A stretch of DNA of 64,000 bases, taken from contig NC_092665.1 of NCBI RefSeq assembly GCF_032118995.1, positions 15,396,012 through 15,460,011 of the forward strand, read 5' to 3'. Source of the stretch: Asterias amurensis (taxonomy: Eukaryota; Echinodermata; Asteroidea; Forcipulatida; Asteriidae). Within the stretch, counting starts at the first letter, position 1, and the number at the start of each line of letters is the position of its first letter. The translations under genes were made by a program, and so were the position numbers. The notes below the pieces were generated by a model, which was given only the letters and a program-made list of their open reading frames with translations, had not been told where the DNA came from and made no database searches. This document shows, piece by piece, positions 32,901 to 43,760 of the stretch.

Positions 32901-33252
32901 AGTTCCGTACCTGCACACGAATTTACAAATTTACATGTCATCAGTCTTTGTAAAACAAAATTGAAAATAACAGTATTGAATTGTGAGTACTTTTTGACAA
33001 CGATTGCCTAATAATATAAGAATATAAATAAGATGCCTTTCTATTAGACGATAGAGCCAGCTGATTTGAGTTTAAACCACAGACAAGATGACGATTGCAC
33101 AACTTTTGAAAACGTAAACAACAATTAGTTCTGAAGTTCTTAAGTTTTTTAACAAGGAAAGAAAGAAACAATCAGCAATATTTTCAATTTCGTTAGAAAC
33201 TTACCTTTCGTCCTTCATGCATCTTTGGTTTGTTGCTAGTATCTATCGGCAT
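29994..33252 (-). CDS. hes1: Hairy/Hes1-Hes4-type bHLH-Orange transcriptional repressor, four exons
   Basis: Nuclear DNA-binding repressor of the Notch pathway class. Exons on the minus strand are 33252-33205, 32700-32605, 31451-31364 and 31063-29994; all introns are GT-AG and the joined frame gives 433 residues. Residues 1-16 read [16 protein letters not shown]. The bHLH domain (about 17-75) has the Hes basic region [15 protein letters not shown] with its proline, and helix 2 [20 protein letters not shown]. An Orange domain follows (about 90-125, [18 protein letters not shown]). The rest is a long Q/P/S/T-rich linker with a run of eight glutamines. It ends exactly in WRPW, the Groucho/TLE-binding motif, after DSM as in Hes1. 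The ATG has A at -3. Intron 2 carries a dispersed repeat. Orthology within the Hes1/Hes4/hairy group is not resolved. Confidence 0.95.
31661..31760 (+). repeat. Dispersed repeat, CACTGTCGTAGTGCTTTTCA family, copy 2
   Basis: Within intron 2 of the Hes gene. CCCGTATATCAAAATTGCCA then CTGTCGTAGTTCTTTTCACT and GGGGAATTC match the copies at 24752 and 43947. Confidence 0.5.
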
Positions 33253-33553
33253 TTTGCTTGAAAATCACTCAAAAGTAATGTTGAACCGAAGAAAACAAAA
33301 TTCCAAAACAGAGGTTATAAAATTCCAGAGAGCGGCGTTTTGGAGCGTGCGGAGTGTGCTACAGGTAAGAGGTTGACGGTGCGACTGAATACCTATACAG
33401 CAGTGACAGCAATATTTCAAGTCGTGTGAAAGGATTTGCTCATCAAATGCCTACACACAGCGCTCTATGACTAACTTCTTGGCTGCACGTACTTATTCAA
33501 TCGTTTCATTTACGCATGCTTCACCAACTCGTGTGAACATTCCATAAGACCGG

Positions 33554-33561
33554 TTCCCACA
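33554..33561 (-). promoter_or_regulatory. RBPJ/Su(H) site TGTGGGAA
   Basis: Matches YRTGRGAA exactly on the minus strand, about 300 bp before the Hes start codon. Notch-responsive Hes promoters usually carry such sites close to the transcription start. Confidence 0.45.
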
Positions 33562-33848
33562 ACGGACCCCCAAACCCGAAATTCCGCGACACTCAGCCAA
33601 TCGCGAGCCGCTATTCACCCACTTACTGCAGTCGACGAGTGTGCTGGAACGCGCGCCTCGCTGATTGGCTGGTTGAAGTCGGCCGCGTGCCACGCGATTG
33701 GATTAAGGTAGCGGTGACTTGGTCATGTGGGCGTGGCCTCACGAAGCCACCGTGTATTGCTCATAGGAATGCGATGTTGGTTGTTATCCGCGAACTACAC
33801 GTGCCTCCCGACTGCCATTGTTACCGGCCAGTCTCGAGCGTGCCCGAG

Positions 33849-33856
33849 TGTGGGAA
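33849..33856 (+). promoter_or_regulatory. Second RBPJ/Su(H)-type site TGTGGGAA
   Basis: Exact YRTGRGAA match on the plus strand, about 290 bp from the first and in opposite orientation. A single 8-mer match can arise by chance. Confidence 0.3.
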
Positions 33857-33930
33857 AACCCCGCCCATCGAGCGCAAAGACGACTCAGCTAATTGTAAAC
33901 AGGCAGTGAAAGGTAAACAATGATCGTAGA

Positions 33931-36545
33931 TAACGTTCCCAGCGGTACTGTTGCCAGAGACAGGGTCATGATCCGGGGCCAGTGAGAGCAGCCCGGGCTA
34001 CCCCGTACAGTGTGGGTGACTCTAAGCTCGGCTCGTACAACCGGTGGTTAGGTACACGTTAGGTACACCATAGAGAAAGCGTACGTAGTGTATCACGAGT
34101 CTGGACTGGTGCTCTCTCTCTCTTTTACAATAGGGTCTTGTCAAACAAATGGATCCGCATATCTTATTCTCTATTATGGCAACCTGGGCTTCAAGAACAA
34201 AACAAAGATGCTGTATTGGAATGCAGCTGCCTTACCTAACCAAAACACACTGGCCTTATGGAATGAATAACCAAGTCTCCACTACGTAATACGGAAAATA
34301 TCAATCCCATCTCAACCCCGAAATCAAGTTATTTTTCTTCGAGTTTTAAAAAGTCCTCTTCGGTTCACCTTTCCCCAATCTACCCAGATTTTTTTTTTCA
34401 AATCACGCCCCCTCAAAATGTGGACGGTATCGCAATTCGTCGTTATCATCTAACACTAGTCTTTGCATATCCCCAATCTACTGATTTATTTAGACGTCGT
34501 TTATGAGCTGTTTGCTGATTATATTTAAGGGAGCCTTTATCGCAGGACCAAACCATGGGAAAGGCAAACAAAACTGCGATTTTTGTGGGAGCTTACCTGT
34601 GCCCGGGCTTGTCTTATCTTGATAACACTCTAGGTACCCATGTTGCTATTTTTCTTGTACCTGTTGTAATAAATTCATGTCCAGGTTTAACGCGTGTCAT
34701 AACACACAATAGAACTATTAATAAATCTCAATCAAGAAGTCAACATGACCACAGATTGTTAGATTTGGTGAAAATATCGAACGGGGGTAAAACAAGTTTC
34801 AACTTCGGCAAAATAATTCACATGTAGATGGAATGAACGTATATGCAAGTGTATTATGGAATAAGTTTTTTGAGTAACTTAAAAGGAATGTATTGTAGCC
34901 AGGGTAACCAGTTATAAAACGGAGGTTTTTAAAACTTACGAGAAAGGGTAGGTAATATAGCATGGAGAAAGGGCTCATATAAATACAGATTATTTTGCAA
35001 AGAGTTTATTATTTTATTTATTTTAGAGAACATCACGGTAGTCTGTACCTCTCTGCTCAGGTTCATGAGTAGAGCAAGGAAGTCGAATGCGTTGCCTAAC
35101 TCATGTCAATTGTTACTGATTTCGTCAGCAAAACAAAAGGTTCAAAAAAACATCGTGCCATTTACTCAAAAATAATTTTAAACATTTTTATAGTTTAGAT
35201 TCGAAATTTCCTTTCCCACTAGTTGTTTTATTTGTTCCGTTTAGTCCTTAAGACCCAGGGGTATAGTAAAGAAAAAGAAATGTATAACAACAAAAAACGA
35301 AGCGGCTTGGTCGATATTAAAGCCATTTGACGCTTTCGGTACAGAAACAAAAAAGTTCACAGATTTACAAATAACTTACAGGGTTTACAGAAGATAATGG
35401 TGAAAGACTTCTCTTGAAATATTATTCCATGAAATGCTTTACTTTTTGAGAAAACAGTAATCAATATCAATTCTCGATATCGAGAATTACGGATTTATTT
35501 TAAACACATGTCATGACACGGCGAAATGTGCGGAAACAAGGGTGGGTTTCCCGTTATTTTCTTCCGACTCCGATGACCGATTGGGCCTAAATTTTGACAG
35601 GTTTGTTGTTTTATATATAAGTTGTGATACACGAAGTGTGGGCCTTTGGACAATACTTTTTACCGAAAGTGTCCAATGGCTTTAAGAAGAATTTGTCGTT
35701 AATTTTTTTTTTTTTTTTTTTTTAAGGAATAAACTTTCAGATTCCTTTAAGAGTCGAATTCACCCGGTTTTCTTTGACTGAGTAGTTGACGGACATCATT
35801 TTAATAAACAACGTTAATAAACACTCTGAATAAACAAACTATTCCGTGTTGGTTAATAACCACCACAAAAAAAAGAGCCGACAATTCTCAAAAAAACGAA
35901 AAGATCTCCCCAAAAATTAGTCAAATAAATGTCCATAAATAAATAAACGCCAACGTGGAAAAAAAAGAGAACAAAAATACAAAACGCCAAAAATGAAACC
36001 ACCACTGATTAAATAAACTGGCACTGTGTGGTGAAAAAACACCTGTTCAGGTTTTTTTTTTTTTTTTGACTATCGGAATTTTCCCACGGTCGAAAACCGA
36101 AGCGCCAGCAAGCACTCATGAGTCAAAAGTCCTTCCACTTGCCTTTGGCACGTGCCCGTCACCGAGCGCTTCCTGCGGGCCCCCATTTCTGGTCCCAGGT
36201 TGGTTCCTGATAACGATCTAAAAGTGCTGAGCTGTTTCGAAGTTTTGTCCACCACGTACCCAGAAAAGAAAACCACTAGACTTTGTGACATGAATGTTTT
36301 AAGTTAAAGAGTTTTCTTGATTGTGGGAATGGTATCGTCTTGTTTGAAGTTCTTTTCTTGAGACAAGTGGCGATTTTGTTTTGTCTCAGTTTGTGTAATG
36401 TCTTGCGTAATTCTACAAAATTATCTCATAAACCAATAAGTGACTTTAGAATTATGCAACATATTAACCAAACATCTTCATAAGTGTTGGTTCTATGTTG
36501 TCAGTTTTTCGTTAGTTTGTATCGTAGATACCTACTTTACATCTT
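33931..36545. other. Gene-poor DNA upstream of the Hes gene
   Basis: No supported gene. 35520-35687 is a MITE remnant, 35703-35723 a run of 21 T residues, and 36070-36220 a GC-richer stretch without clear coding signals. The region could hold Hes enhancers but none is identifiable by eye. Confidence 0.4.
35520..35687 (-). mobile_element. Half of a TTAAAGGCAGTGG-family element
   Basis: Contains TTCCGACTCCGATGACCGAT, AATTTTGACAGGTTTGTTGT, GATACACGAAGTGTG, then GGACAATACTTTTTACC and GTGTCC. The other half, expected at about 35350-35520, is not recognisable. Confidence 0.5.
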
Positions 36546-36706
36546 GGCCCCAATTCCATAAAGCACAACAACTTGCTTTAGTTTGTTTGTGCTTACCCTT
36601 TGGCCTTACAGTTACCATTGCTGCCACTGCTTCCCCAGTAATAAAATAAAAAATCACCCTGGAAAAATTGCTAAGTTCTGCTTAGCAGCTTTATAAAAGT
36701 TGGCCC
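36546..36706. mobile_element. Internally deleted GGGCCCAA-TTCATAGAGCTG MITE
   Basis: Left end GGCCCCAATTCCATAAAGCA, right end GCTTAGCAGCTTTATAAAAG then TTGGCCC. At 161 bp it lacks most of the interior found at 9470 and 47707. Confidence 0.6.
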
Positions 36707-37805
36707 TGTGCTTCTTTTGAATCGCTGTCTTTTTCCCATGGACGTTTGCTTTCTAAACGGTATCTCTACACTGCGTGCAGTCGGTGTGTGTTGTGTGCCA
36801 CCGCCAGGGTAAAATAAATAGTGCATTATCGTCACGAGGTGGCGCTCTAGCAGTTTCGCGGGTACAGACGTTTGTTTGTAGAATGAACACAAGACTAATG
36901 AGTGCATATACTAACAGAACCTGACTATATTATGTGCATGTAAAGTACTGTCGTCTCCTAGGTTTTCTGTGCTGTTTTAAATTTGATTTTCAGGGACAAG
37001 GACTAAATATTAGCCTTGGTATCTATCATTTTCAGAATCAGCACCCCAAATTAGTTGAAATTTGGGTTAGACCATAGAGCAAGGAACAGGTTATGGTTAG
37101 ACGAATCATTGCACACTCAAACACAGTGTTGAAAATTCAGTTTTTTTAAATACATTGTATCAGATTATAATAAACTTTGTCAATGCACTTCGTTTTGAAA
37201 CGAATGTCGCTGAGGTTTTCGATTTCCCCACTGGCAGACCATTTTGATTAATTTGAAAATCTGGTTTTGCACTTCCGTTGAGGAATGTAGGCCTGCAGGT
37301 GAAATGGGACGGTTGCAAATTATATTATGCATTCAAGGACTGTTTAAATTGTTCATATTATAGGAGTAATACAATCATCAGAAAATTGTAAAGTAATTTG
37401 TAAATGTCTAGAGAAATAAGTAGTTGAAGCTTGCTTGCCGGTACTACTTATAATATAAGTAGAAGTTGTTTTTGAGCAAAGCTGAATTTCGACAATAACA
37501 GCAGCTAAATCGGACTTTAAATGTTTCCTCTCCAATCTTTGTATCTTTGTCATTTTTAAACCGATGTCTATCTACAGACAAGGCAAGAAGGGGTGTCTGC
37601 AGAGTCATGTGCGCACTATGTGTGCCTGCTAAAACTTCTGATGCAAAATTGTTTGTGAACCCAAAGAATTTGCGTTTATGTGGTTACACATTCAAACCGG
37701 GGACGTTCAATGGCTGTTTAAAACACTTAGAAGAAATAAGTGTAATTATTACAGAGATGTGTGCTTCTTCTGTACTTCACACTTCTTTTTAATAAAATAG
37801 TGCAT
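36707..37805. other. Gene-poor DNA
   Basis: No exon or element could be supported. The open frame at 37547-37792 has no recognised domain or splice support. Confidence 0.4.
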
Positions 37806-38182
37806 TTAAAGGCAGTGGACACTATTGGTAGCAATTGTCAAAGACAACATATCTCAACATATGCATAAAATAACTAACATGTGAAGATTTGAGCTCAATC
37901 GGTCATCCAAGTTGCGAGATATTAATGAATGAAAAAACCACCCTTGTCACACGAAGTTGCGTGCGTGTAGATGGTTGATTTCGAGACCTCAAGTTCTAAA
38001 TCTGAGGTCTCGAAATCAAATTCGTGGAAAAATACTTCTTTCTCAAAAACTATGGCACTTCAGAGGGAGCCGTTTCTCACAATGTTTTATACCATCAACC
38101 TCTCCCCATTACTCGTCACCAAGTAAGGTTTTATGCTAATAATTATTTTGAGTAATTTATCAATAGTGACCACTGCCTTTAA
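37806..38182 (+). mobile_element. Near-complete TTAAAGGCAGTGG-family element
   Basis: One of the best-kept copies, about 377 bp. Ends TTAAAGGCAGTGGACACTAT and ATAGTGACCACTGCCTTTAA, GTCAAAGAC on the left, and the central palindrome GATTTCGAGACCTCA / TGAGGTCTCGAAATC around 37976-38011. No protein is encoded. Confidence 0.88.
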
Positions 38183-38933
38183 AAAGTACAATGGTCGGTG
38201 CAGAGCCTGTGGAATACACATGCCCTTGTGATATCTCTATTTTTGGCATGGTTGGTTAAAGGTACCTACAGTACTAACACTGCCCTAAAGCAAGAAGCCC
38301 CAGTGGCGTTTCTCTAAATAAGAAAACGATTGATGGTCCTATGGGGATTGTTAGATTCACTGATGCGAAAATTATTTCCCTTCATTTTTTTTTACCCAAC
38401 TGATCGATTGCAAATTTCGTAAATTACTTACGCCGTAAAAAAAATACCTGAGGCGCGGCTTTTATGATGGCACTTAACAACAAAACATAAAAACACAACG
38501 CTGGCGAAAGTGTAGTCATCGGAAACAGGAAATTCACTTTAATGTCTGAAATTTCGGAAATTCCGACGTTGTAAAACCGCTCAAAGCGTGACTTTTATGA
38601 CAATTTCTGAATACATTTTTTTTATTTTGAAGTTGGCGAAATTGTACTCGTCGAAACGGAAACATTTTTGTCAAACAAAATCCCTACTCCACCCTCTGGG
38701 ATTTCAGCAATTATCATCGGTGTAAAAATGCCCGGAGCATTAAATTTATGAAAAAAGGAGTTGAAACAGCTCATAAAGTGTGCGCACGCCGTAGGCAATT
38801 CTTAAATATTTTTGAAGAGATAATCGGCGCACCTATTAACTTAATGATCGTTTTAAAACCTATAGGAGGTTCGTATATTTTTATGGGGAAACTGTGCTTG
38901 GCATAAAAATTATGGGCGTGTTTTTGTGGAACT
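38183..38933. other. Gene-poor DNA
   Basis: Nothing supported. Several weakly similar blocks (about 38400, 38520, 38640: AAATT-CG-GTAAAA-CG-like) hint at an old internal repeat but could not be aligned with confidence. Confidence 0.3.
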
Positions 38934-39310
38934 TAAAGGCAAGGCACACTTTTGGTTATTGTAGAAGACTTTCTCTTTCTCCAGAAGACGATCAGAGCAT
39001 ACTGATCGAAACGTCGAGTTGAAACCAACGGTTCTTTTCAGAATCACCCCAACTCATTAGAGATAGTCATTACATGGTATTACCGCAAACCTTTCCATAT
39101 CGTATTTCCACCATGCAAAGTTTCAAATCCTAGTTATTGTTGTTGTCAAAGACTAGTCCTTGCTTGGTATACCCCAACATTATGCATGAAATAGCAAACC
39201 TTTGAATCAATCGTTCTGCAAAAAGTGGCCCCCCAAAACACACTTGTAACAAATAATTGGGTGTTTTCAGACTGAGAAAGGCTTTATGCCTGAAGCTTTT
39301 CTTAGATTCA
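38934..39310 (+). mobile_element. Decayed TTAAAGGCAGTGG-family element split by a nested insertion
   Basis: The left end TTAAAGGCAAGGCACACTTT and GGTTATTGT are separated from the continuation (GTCAAAGACTAGTCCTTG, CATTATGCATGAAATAGCAA) by about 170 bp of foreign sequence at 38963-39132. The right end is lost. Confidence 0.6.
38963..39132 (+). mobile_element. Nested Penelope-like retroelement fragment
   Basis: The insert carries CAGAAGACGATCAGAGCATA, then CTGATCGAAACGTCGAG, and ends AAATCCTA. The GAAGACGATC...GATCGAAACGTC hairpin resembles the region after the coding part of Penelope-like elements; that is from family memory. Direct repeats GTTATTGT flank it (38955-38962 and 39133-39140), consistent with an 8-bp target duplication. 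Too short for a reverse transcriptase. Confidence 0.45.
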
Positions 39311-40028
39311 AATGTTACTTTTTAATTATTTACTAAGGTTGATAAAATGCATAAAACAAGTAAATACGACAACATTCATTGAATGTGGCCAACATTTTTC
39401 TGAAAGTACAGGAACATGAAGACAAAAAGCTGGTGCAAAAAATAAGTAAACAAATTTGTTTTAAATTGAGGATGGGACATAAATCCCCGTTATTGTGATA
39501 TAGCCTATAGGGACTGAGCACTAACAGACGACGCCGCTTCCCGTGTAGGAATCGAACCGGTGACAGAGGTGAACTATGCAATAGCCGTTTAATTCTTAAA
39601 CCTACAATTGGACACCTGCAACACTTTTAATTCACTTTGCAAACTTTATGTTTGTCTGGAATTTTATTACACTTTGCAAACTTTATGTTTGTCTGAAATT
39701 AAATCTACTACGGCTTTTTATTTCACCAAAAGAAGAGCAAACTTTGCTGTTAAAATGTCAGAAAGCTTAAGTTTATAGGCCTTATTTATGTAAAGACAAA
39801 ACGAAGTTGCGGCGCTCGTTAGAAAATCAGCGCCTGCGAAGCTCAGCCCATATAAATATTTTTTACAGTTGTCGTAATTTTTCTTTAGAAACTACCTCGA
39901 TTGTGCCATGGTTTTCAAAGCGTAAAGTCTAAAAAAATTATTGATGGTTTTGTTTTGTCAGCAAAACAAGTCTATGTTTAAAGTTGTTGTACAGGATCGG
40001 TAAGGATAAAAAACATGATTATTAATTT
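39311..40028. other. Gene-poor DNA
   Basis: No gene. A B-box-like motif on the minus strand (CGGTTCGATTCC, around 39550) may be a SINE scrap. ACACTTTGCAAACTTTATGTT occurs twice near 39635 and 39670 as a short tandem duplication. Confidence 0.35.
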
Positions 40029-40611
40029 AAAGTCACCTGGAAGTGGTATTTTTTCAAAATGAAGTTTTTGTCACTAATATATGTGTTTTGATGAGTAGAA
40101 TGTGAATAAACTGTTAACTAAGGTTTTAAAAAATCAGTTCTTATGTTATTTACAAATTTAAGAGTAGACCCCGACCCGAGAGGGCGCTGTTCATGACGTC
40201 AATCGAGGCAGACTTTGCCTGTAATGCGTAGAGTAAACACAATTGCAAGGTACATGTACGGACCAAGTCGTGAGTTTGTATGTTTCAAAAAAAAAAAAAA
40301 AAAAAAGTTTTTTCCAGCAATGCCGACCAGGTGTATTGCTGCTGAATGCAGAAAAACACTTTTTGAAATGTACCAACTCACGACTTGGACGTACATGTAC
40401 TTTGCACGTGTGTTTACTATACGCATTGCAGGCAAAGTCTGCCTCGATTGACGTCACAAAAGGGGTAGGCGGAGTCAGCCCCCCAAACAACTTTATATAT
40501 TTTTTAAACATATAAATCGTGACAAACAATCACTAAAAAAAGTGTTTTATTATTCGTAAGCATATACTCTTATGTTTGAAAAAAAAAAATCTATTTCCAG
40601 GTGACTTTAAG
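40029..40611. mobile_element. Large palindromic element with THAP-like start codon region
   Basis: Outer inverted ends TTAAAGTCACCTGGAA (40027-40042) and TTCCAGGTGACTTTAA. Inner, longer arms start TGACGTCAATCGAGGCAGAC at 40194 and are mirrored to GTCTGCCTCGATTGACGTCA at about 40438-40457. Between the arms, after an A17-18 run, a plus-strand start reads MPTRCIAAECRKT. The C-x4-C spacing and the sequence resemble the first residues of a THAP zinc finger, which P-type transposases carry. The likely origin is two inverted copies of the 5-prime end of a P-like element. It cannot encode a transposase. Confidence 0.55.
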
Positions 40612-40869
40612 TATTTTATGAAGTTCATACTGTAACATTTTTTTCTGTAAAATATTTCCCTCTGAAATGAAGTCTTCGAGAATAAAATGTGTCTGCAAAC
40701 CTTAAAAGATGATTGTATATACGTTTGGTATTATGTAGGGTTGTAGGGTTTATGAGATCTTGCCGAAAATCTGGAGCAGTTATGTTCACACAGGAAGAGT
40801 TACCTACAATTGGGATACATAATTTGAGAAACTTAACCATAAGTAAAGCTTCTCCGTTTTATTTTTGGG

Positions 40870-41146
40870 GGAGTAAAAAAAATGATATCTTTTCCAAAAC
40901 ACACTTGTTGCACCAATTTGTTTGCTTTAAGATTCCAGCAAAAGGCTTCAGGCCTAAAGTCTTTCTCAAACTCAAATGTTTTAGTGAGAAATTACCTAAA
41001 GCTTTTAAAAACTACGTTACTTCAGAGCGGGTAATTTACGAATTTTTTTTAAATACTATTAACAGCTCTCCCTTGCTCGTTACCAAGTAAGTTTTCATGC
41101 TAGTACATATTTTGAGTAAATCACCAATACTTTCCACTGCCTGTAA
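40870..41146 (+). mobile_element. Partial TTAAAGGCAGTGG-family element
   Basis: Right half only: AAACTACGTTACTTCAGAG, ACAGCTCTCCCTTGCTCGTT, ACCAAGTAAGTTTTCATGCT, then CACCAATACTTTCCACTGCC. The left terminus was not found. Confidence 0.6.
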
Positions 41147-41212
41147 AAAAGAATGCAACAGTGTGGGACCATGGTGGGACAAGTTGGTATACTCTTTACT
41201 GTGGTAAAGTGT

Positions 41213-41326
41213 GGCCGTGTCCAAAATGACGACTTCGCTAACAGCTATACGGCTAGATCAGCGCGTCTGCCAGTATTGAAGAACATTGAAGCCTCTGCAG
41301 CCGTAGTCACCGTTTCGGACACGGCC
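41213..41326. mobile_element. GGCCGTGTCCGAATT-family MITE, copy 1
   Basis: Ends GGCCGTGTCC and GGACACGGCC, with GCTATACGGCTAGATCAGCG in the interior as in the copy at 47970. It abuts the next MITE at TTAA with no gap. TTA or TA at the junction would suit a Harbinger- or Tc1-type target, unproved. Confidence 0.7.
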
Positions 41327-41660
41327 TTAAAGACACTGGACAGTGGACACTATTGGTTATTGTCAAAGACCAGTCTTCTCACTTGGTGTATCTCAACATA
41401 TGCATAAAATAACAAACCTTTGAAAGTTTGAGCTCAATTAGTCGTCACACGAAGTTCGAGACCTCAAATTCTAAATCTGAGGTCTCGAAATCAAATTCGT
41501 GGAAAATGACTTCTTTCTCGAAAATTATACGTCACTTCAGAGGAGCCGTTTCTCACAATGTTTTATACTACCAACCTCTCCCTATTTTACTCGTTTACCA
41601 AATAAGGTTTTATGCTAATAATTATTTTGAGTAATTACCAATAGTGTCCACTGCCTTTAA
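41327..41660 (+). mobile_element. TTAAAGGCAGTGG-family element with duplicated left end
   Basis: The left end reads TTAAAGACACTGGACAGTGG then ACACTATTGG, so part of the terminal repeat is doubled. Right end AATAGTGTCCACTGCCTTTAA. The interior is about 40 bp shorter than in the 37806 copy because the segment between GTCGTCACACGAAG and GAGACCTC is missing. Confidence 0.82.
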
Positions 41661-42177
41661 AGGTGGAACACCAGCCGACGATAACGTCGCGTGCGCCCAC
41701 GCGTGTGTTATTGTCGACACGGTGTTTTTGCCGTCTCTCCTCGTAATGGTGGGGGTGGTACCCGTTTCACATGCACTGTTCCCAGTCATGCACTTAGTCG
41801 TCAGCTCTTTTTTTAATCCCCTTGATGGCAAAACACAATATCACAAATATGTAGAAAACATGTGTGATTTCATTGTGTTGGTGTTGTTTTCTTCATCGAG
41901 AAAGCTTGATGTATGCTTGACTGTATGGGTGTACATTGTAAGTGCACATTCCATAGCATAGTGTTTTTATTCATGCTTGCTGTAAACACAATTTCATTCA
42001 GAACAAGTTGCCCTGGAATTTCTTATGGATAGCCATATAATATAAAGAATTTTAGTTTTTGTATTTTTTGTCATGTATGGAGAGGAATCAAACTCGCTGT
42101 GATTATAAACAAAAGGTCGTTGACATTTTGGGGGAAATTATCCACATAAAACAACATTTAATTCAAAAAGTATCCCT
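41661..42177. other. Gene-poor DNA
   Basis: An open frame of 105 codons (41644-41961) overlaps a MITE end at its start and has no splice or domain support. Confidence 0.35.
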
Positions 42178-42345
42178 ATTTCACAGAGCTGCTTATAATA
42201 AGCACAACAAACTCACTAAGCACTACAGTGAACTTTGTTTACTGGAATGGGGTGGATACCGGCTAAATGTTTTTTGTGCGTAATAATTAATGACTGGTTC
42301 CTTGCTTATTTTGTTTTTATGCTAAGCAGCGTTTTAAAACTGTTG
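42178..42345. mobile_element. Decayed GGGCCCAA-TTCATAGAGCTG MITE
   Basis: TTTCACAGAGCTGCTTATAA, AAGCACAACAAACTCACTAA on the left and TTATGCTAAGCAGCGTTTTA on the right. The terminal GGGCCC is lost. Confidence 0.4.
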
Positions 42346-42580
42346 ATACAGGGGTAACCTTACCCAAATTTATCACGGGTAAAAAACGACGTTCAGTTTT
42401 TAAAGAAGTTTACCTCAATCGGAATGTACCTTATCTTCATGCGTGGGGTGATTGTCTGTGATTGGTTATGCGAGGGGGCGGGGGTGAACAAGTGAGGGGT
42501 GCGAGGGGGGGCGGGGCGGGATGCACAGGTGAGGGATGCGACGCAGAGGCGACCCCATATTCACCGAGTACAGATTACAT

Positions 42581-42963
42581 TTATAGGCAGTGGACACTAT
42601 TGGTAATTGTCAAAGACTAGCCTTCACAGTTGGTGTATATCAACATATGCATAAAATAACAAACCTGTGAAAATTTGAGCTCAATCGGTCATCCAAGTTG
42701 CGAGATAATAATGAACGAAAAATAACCCTTGTCACACGACGTTGTGTGCGTTTAGACGGTTGATTTCAAGACCTCAAGTTCTAAATCTGACGTCTCGAAA
42801 TCAATTCGTGGAAAATTACTTCTTTCTCGAACACTTTTGCGCTTCAGAGGGAGCCGTTTTCACAATTTTGTATACCAATCAATCTCTATATTACTCGTTA
42901 CCAAGAAAGGTTTTATGCCAATAACTATTTTGAGTAATGACCAATAGTGTCCACTGCCTTTAA
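42581..42963 (+). mobile_element. TTAAAGGCAGTGG-family element
   Basis: Left end TTATAGGCAGTGGACACTAT, right end ATAGTGTCCACTGCCTTTAA. All interior blocks are present. It follows a G-rich low-complexity stretch at 42470-42540. Confidence 0.85.
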
Positions 42964-43183
42964 ATCAAGTTGCTAAATGTTGAGAAGTGACCTACATTAG
43001 TTGCCTGGCACTTGTCATTTTAAACCAACGTGGTATACCCAATGCATGTGTTGGGCCTATCGGTTTTGAAACCACTGCTGTGATTTCGTGCTGTAGTTTC
43101 TTTGTAATATAGATTGTGACGAGACAATCTGCATTCTGCATTACACATTTCCACAGTAACAAGCGCCAATACACAGTGTATGT

Positions 43184-43560
43184 TTAAAGGAACACGTTGC
43201 CGTGGATCGGACGAGTTGGTCTATAAAAAGCTTTTGTAACCGTTTTTTATAAAATGCATATGGTTGGAACGAAGTTTTAAAAGTAGAATACAATGATCCA
43301 CACAAATTTGCCTCGAAATTGCGTGGTTTTCCTTTTACTGTGCAAACTAACACGGTCGGCCATTTATGGGAGTCATAAAAGAGGCCGACCGTGTTTGTCG
43401 ACGAGGCTGAAGGAAAACCGTGCAATTTCGAAGCACGTTTGTGTGGATCAATGTATTCTACTTTTACAACATCTTTCTACCCATATGCATTTTGTAACAA
43501 ACGGTTACAAACGTTTTTCAAAAACCAACTCGACCGATCCAAGGCAACGTGTTCCTTTAA
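43184..43560. mobile_element. Palindromic MITE, TTAAAGGAACACG family, copy 2
   Basis: Complete: TTAAAGGAACACGTTGCC at the left and GGCAACGTGTTCCTTTAA at the right, arms of about 150 bp, and a central palindrome around CGGTCGGCC / GGCCGACCG. No protein is encoded; the frames on both strands are mirror images. Confidence 0.88.
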
Positions 43561-43760
43561 TGTAATAGATTTCAGAACATGTTGTCAAGTTATTGTCACT
43601 TCGAAATGTGCGTCTTTTAGGTTTTTTAAAACCACATATCCATAATTTCCAATCAAATTCTACCATTTCCCCCCAAATTATTTTACCGGGGTTCCTTAAG
43701 ATGACCCATTTGTTTCCTCTTGGCGCCGACACGTAACCCCACAATCGTTCCACTCGTGAG

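Larger units (their letters stand above)
33253..33930 (-). promoter_or_regulatory. 5-prime UTR and GC-richer promoter region of the Hes gene
   Basis: Upstream of the Hes start the sequence turns CpG-rich, mainly 33530-33900. On the plus strand it has CCAAT at 33597-33601; on the minus strand CCAAT lies at 33664-33668 and 33697-33701. A class-C Hes-binding motif, CACGCG, lies at 33691-33696, which could serve autorepression. Two RBPJ-type sites are listed separately. No TATA box can be assigned. The start of transcription is not known. Confidence 0.55.

Noticed and set aside
33639..33923. Plus-strand frames over the Hes promoter
   Set aside because: CpG-rich promoter sequence lacks stops by composition; no motif.
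43184..43560. Overlapping protein-like frames on both strands
   Set aside because: They are mirror-image readings of a palindromic MITE; the same peptides recur at 48026-48456.
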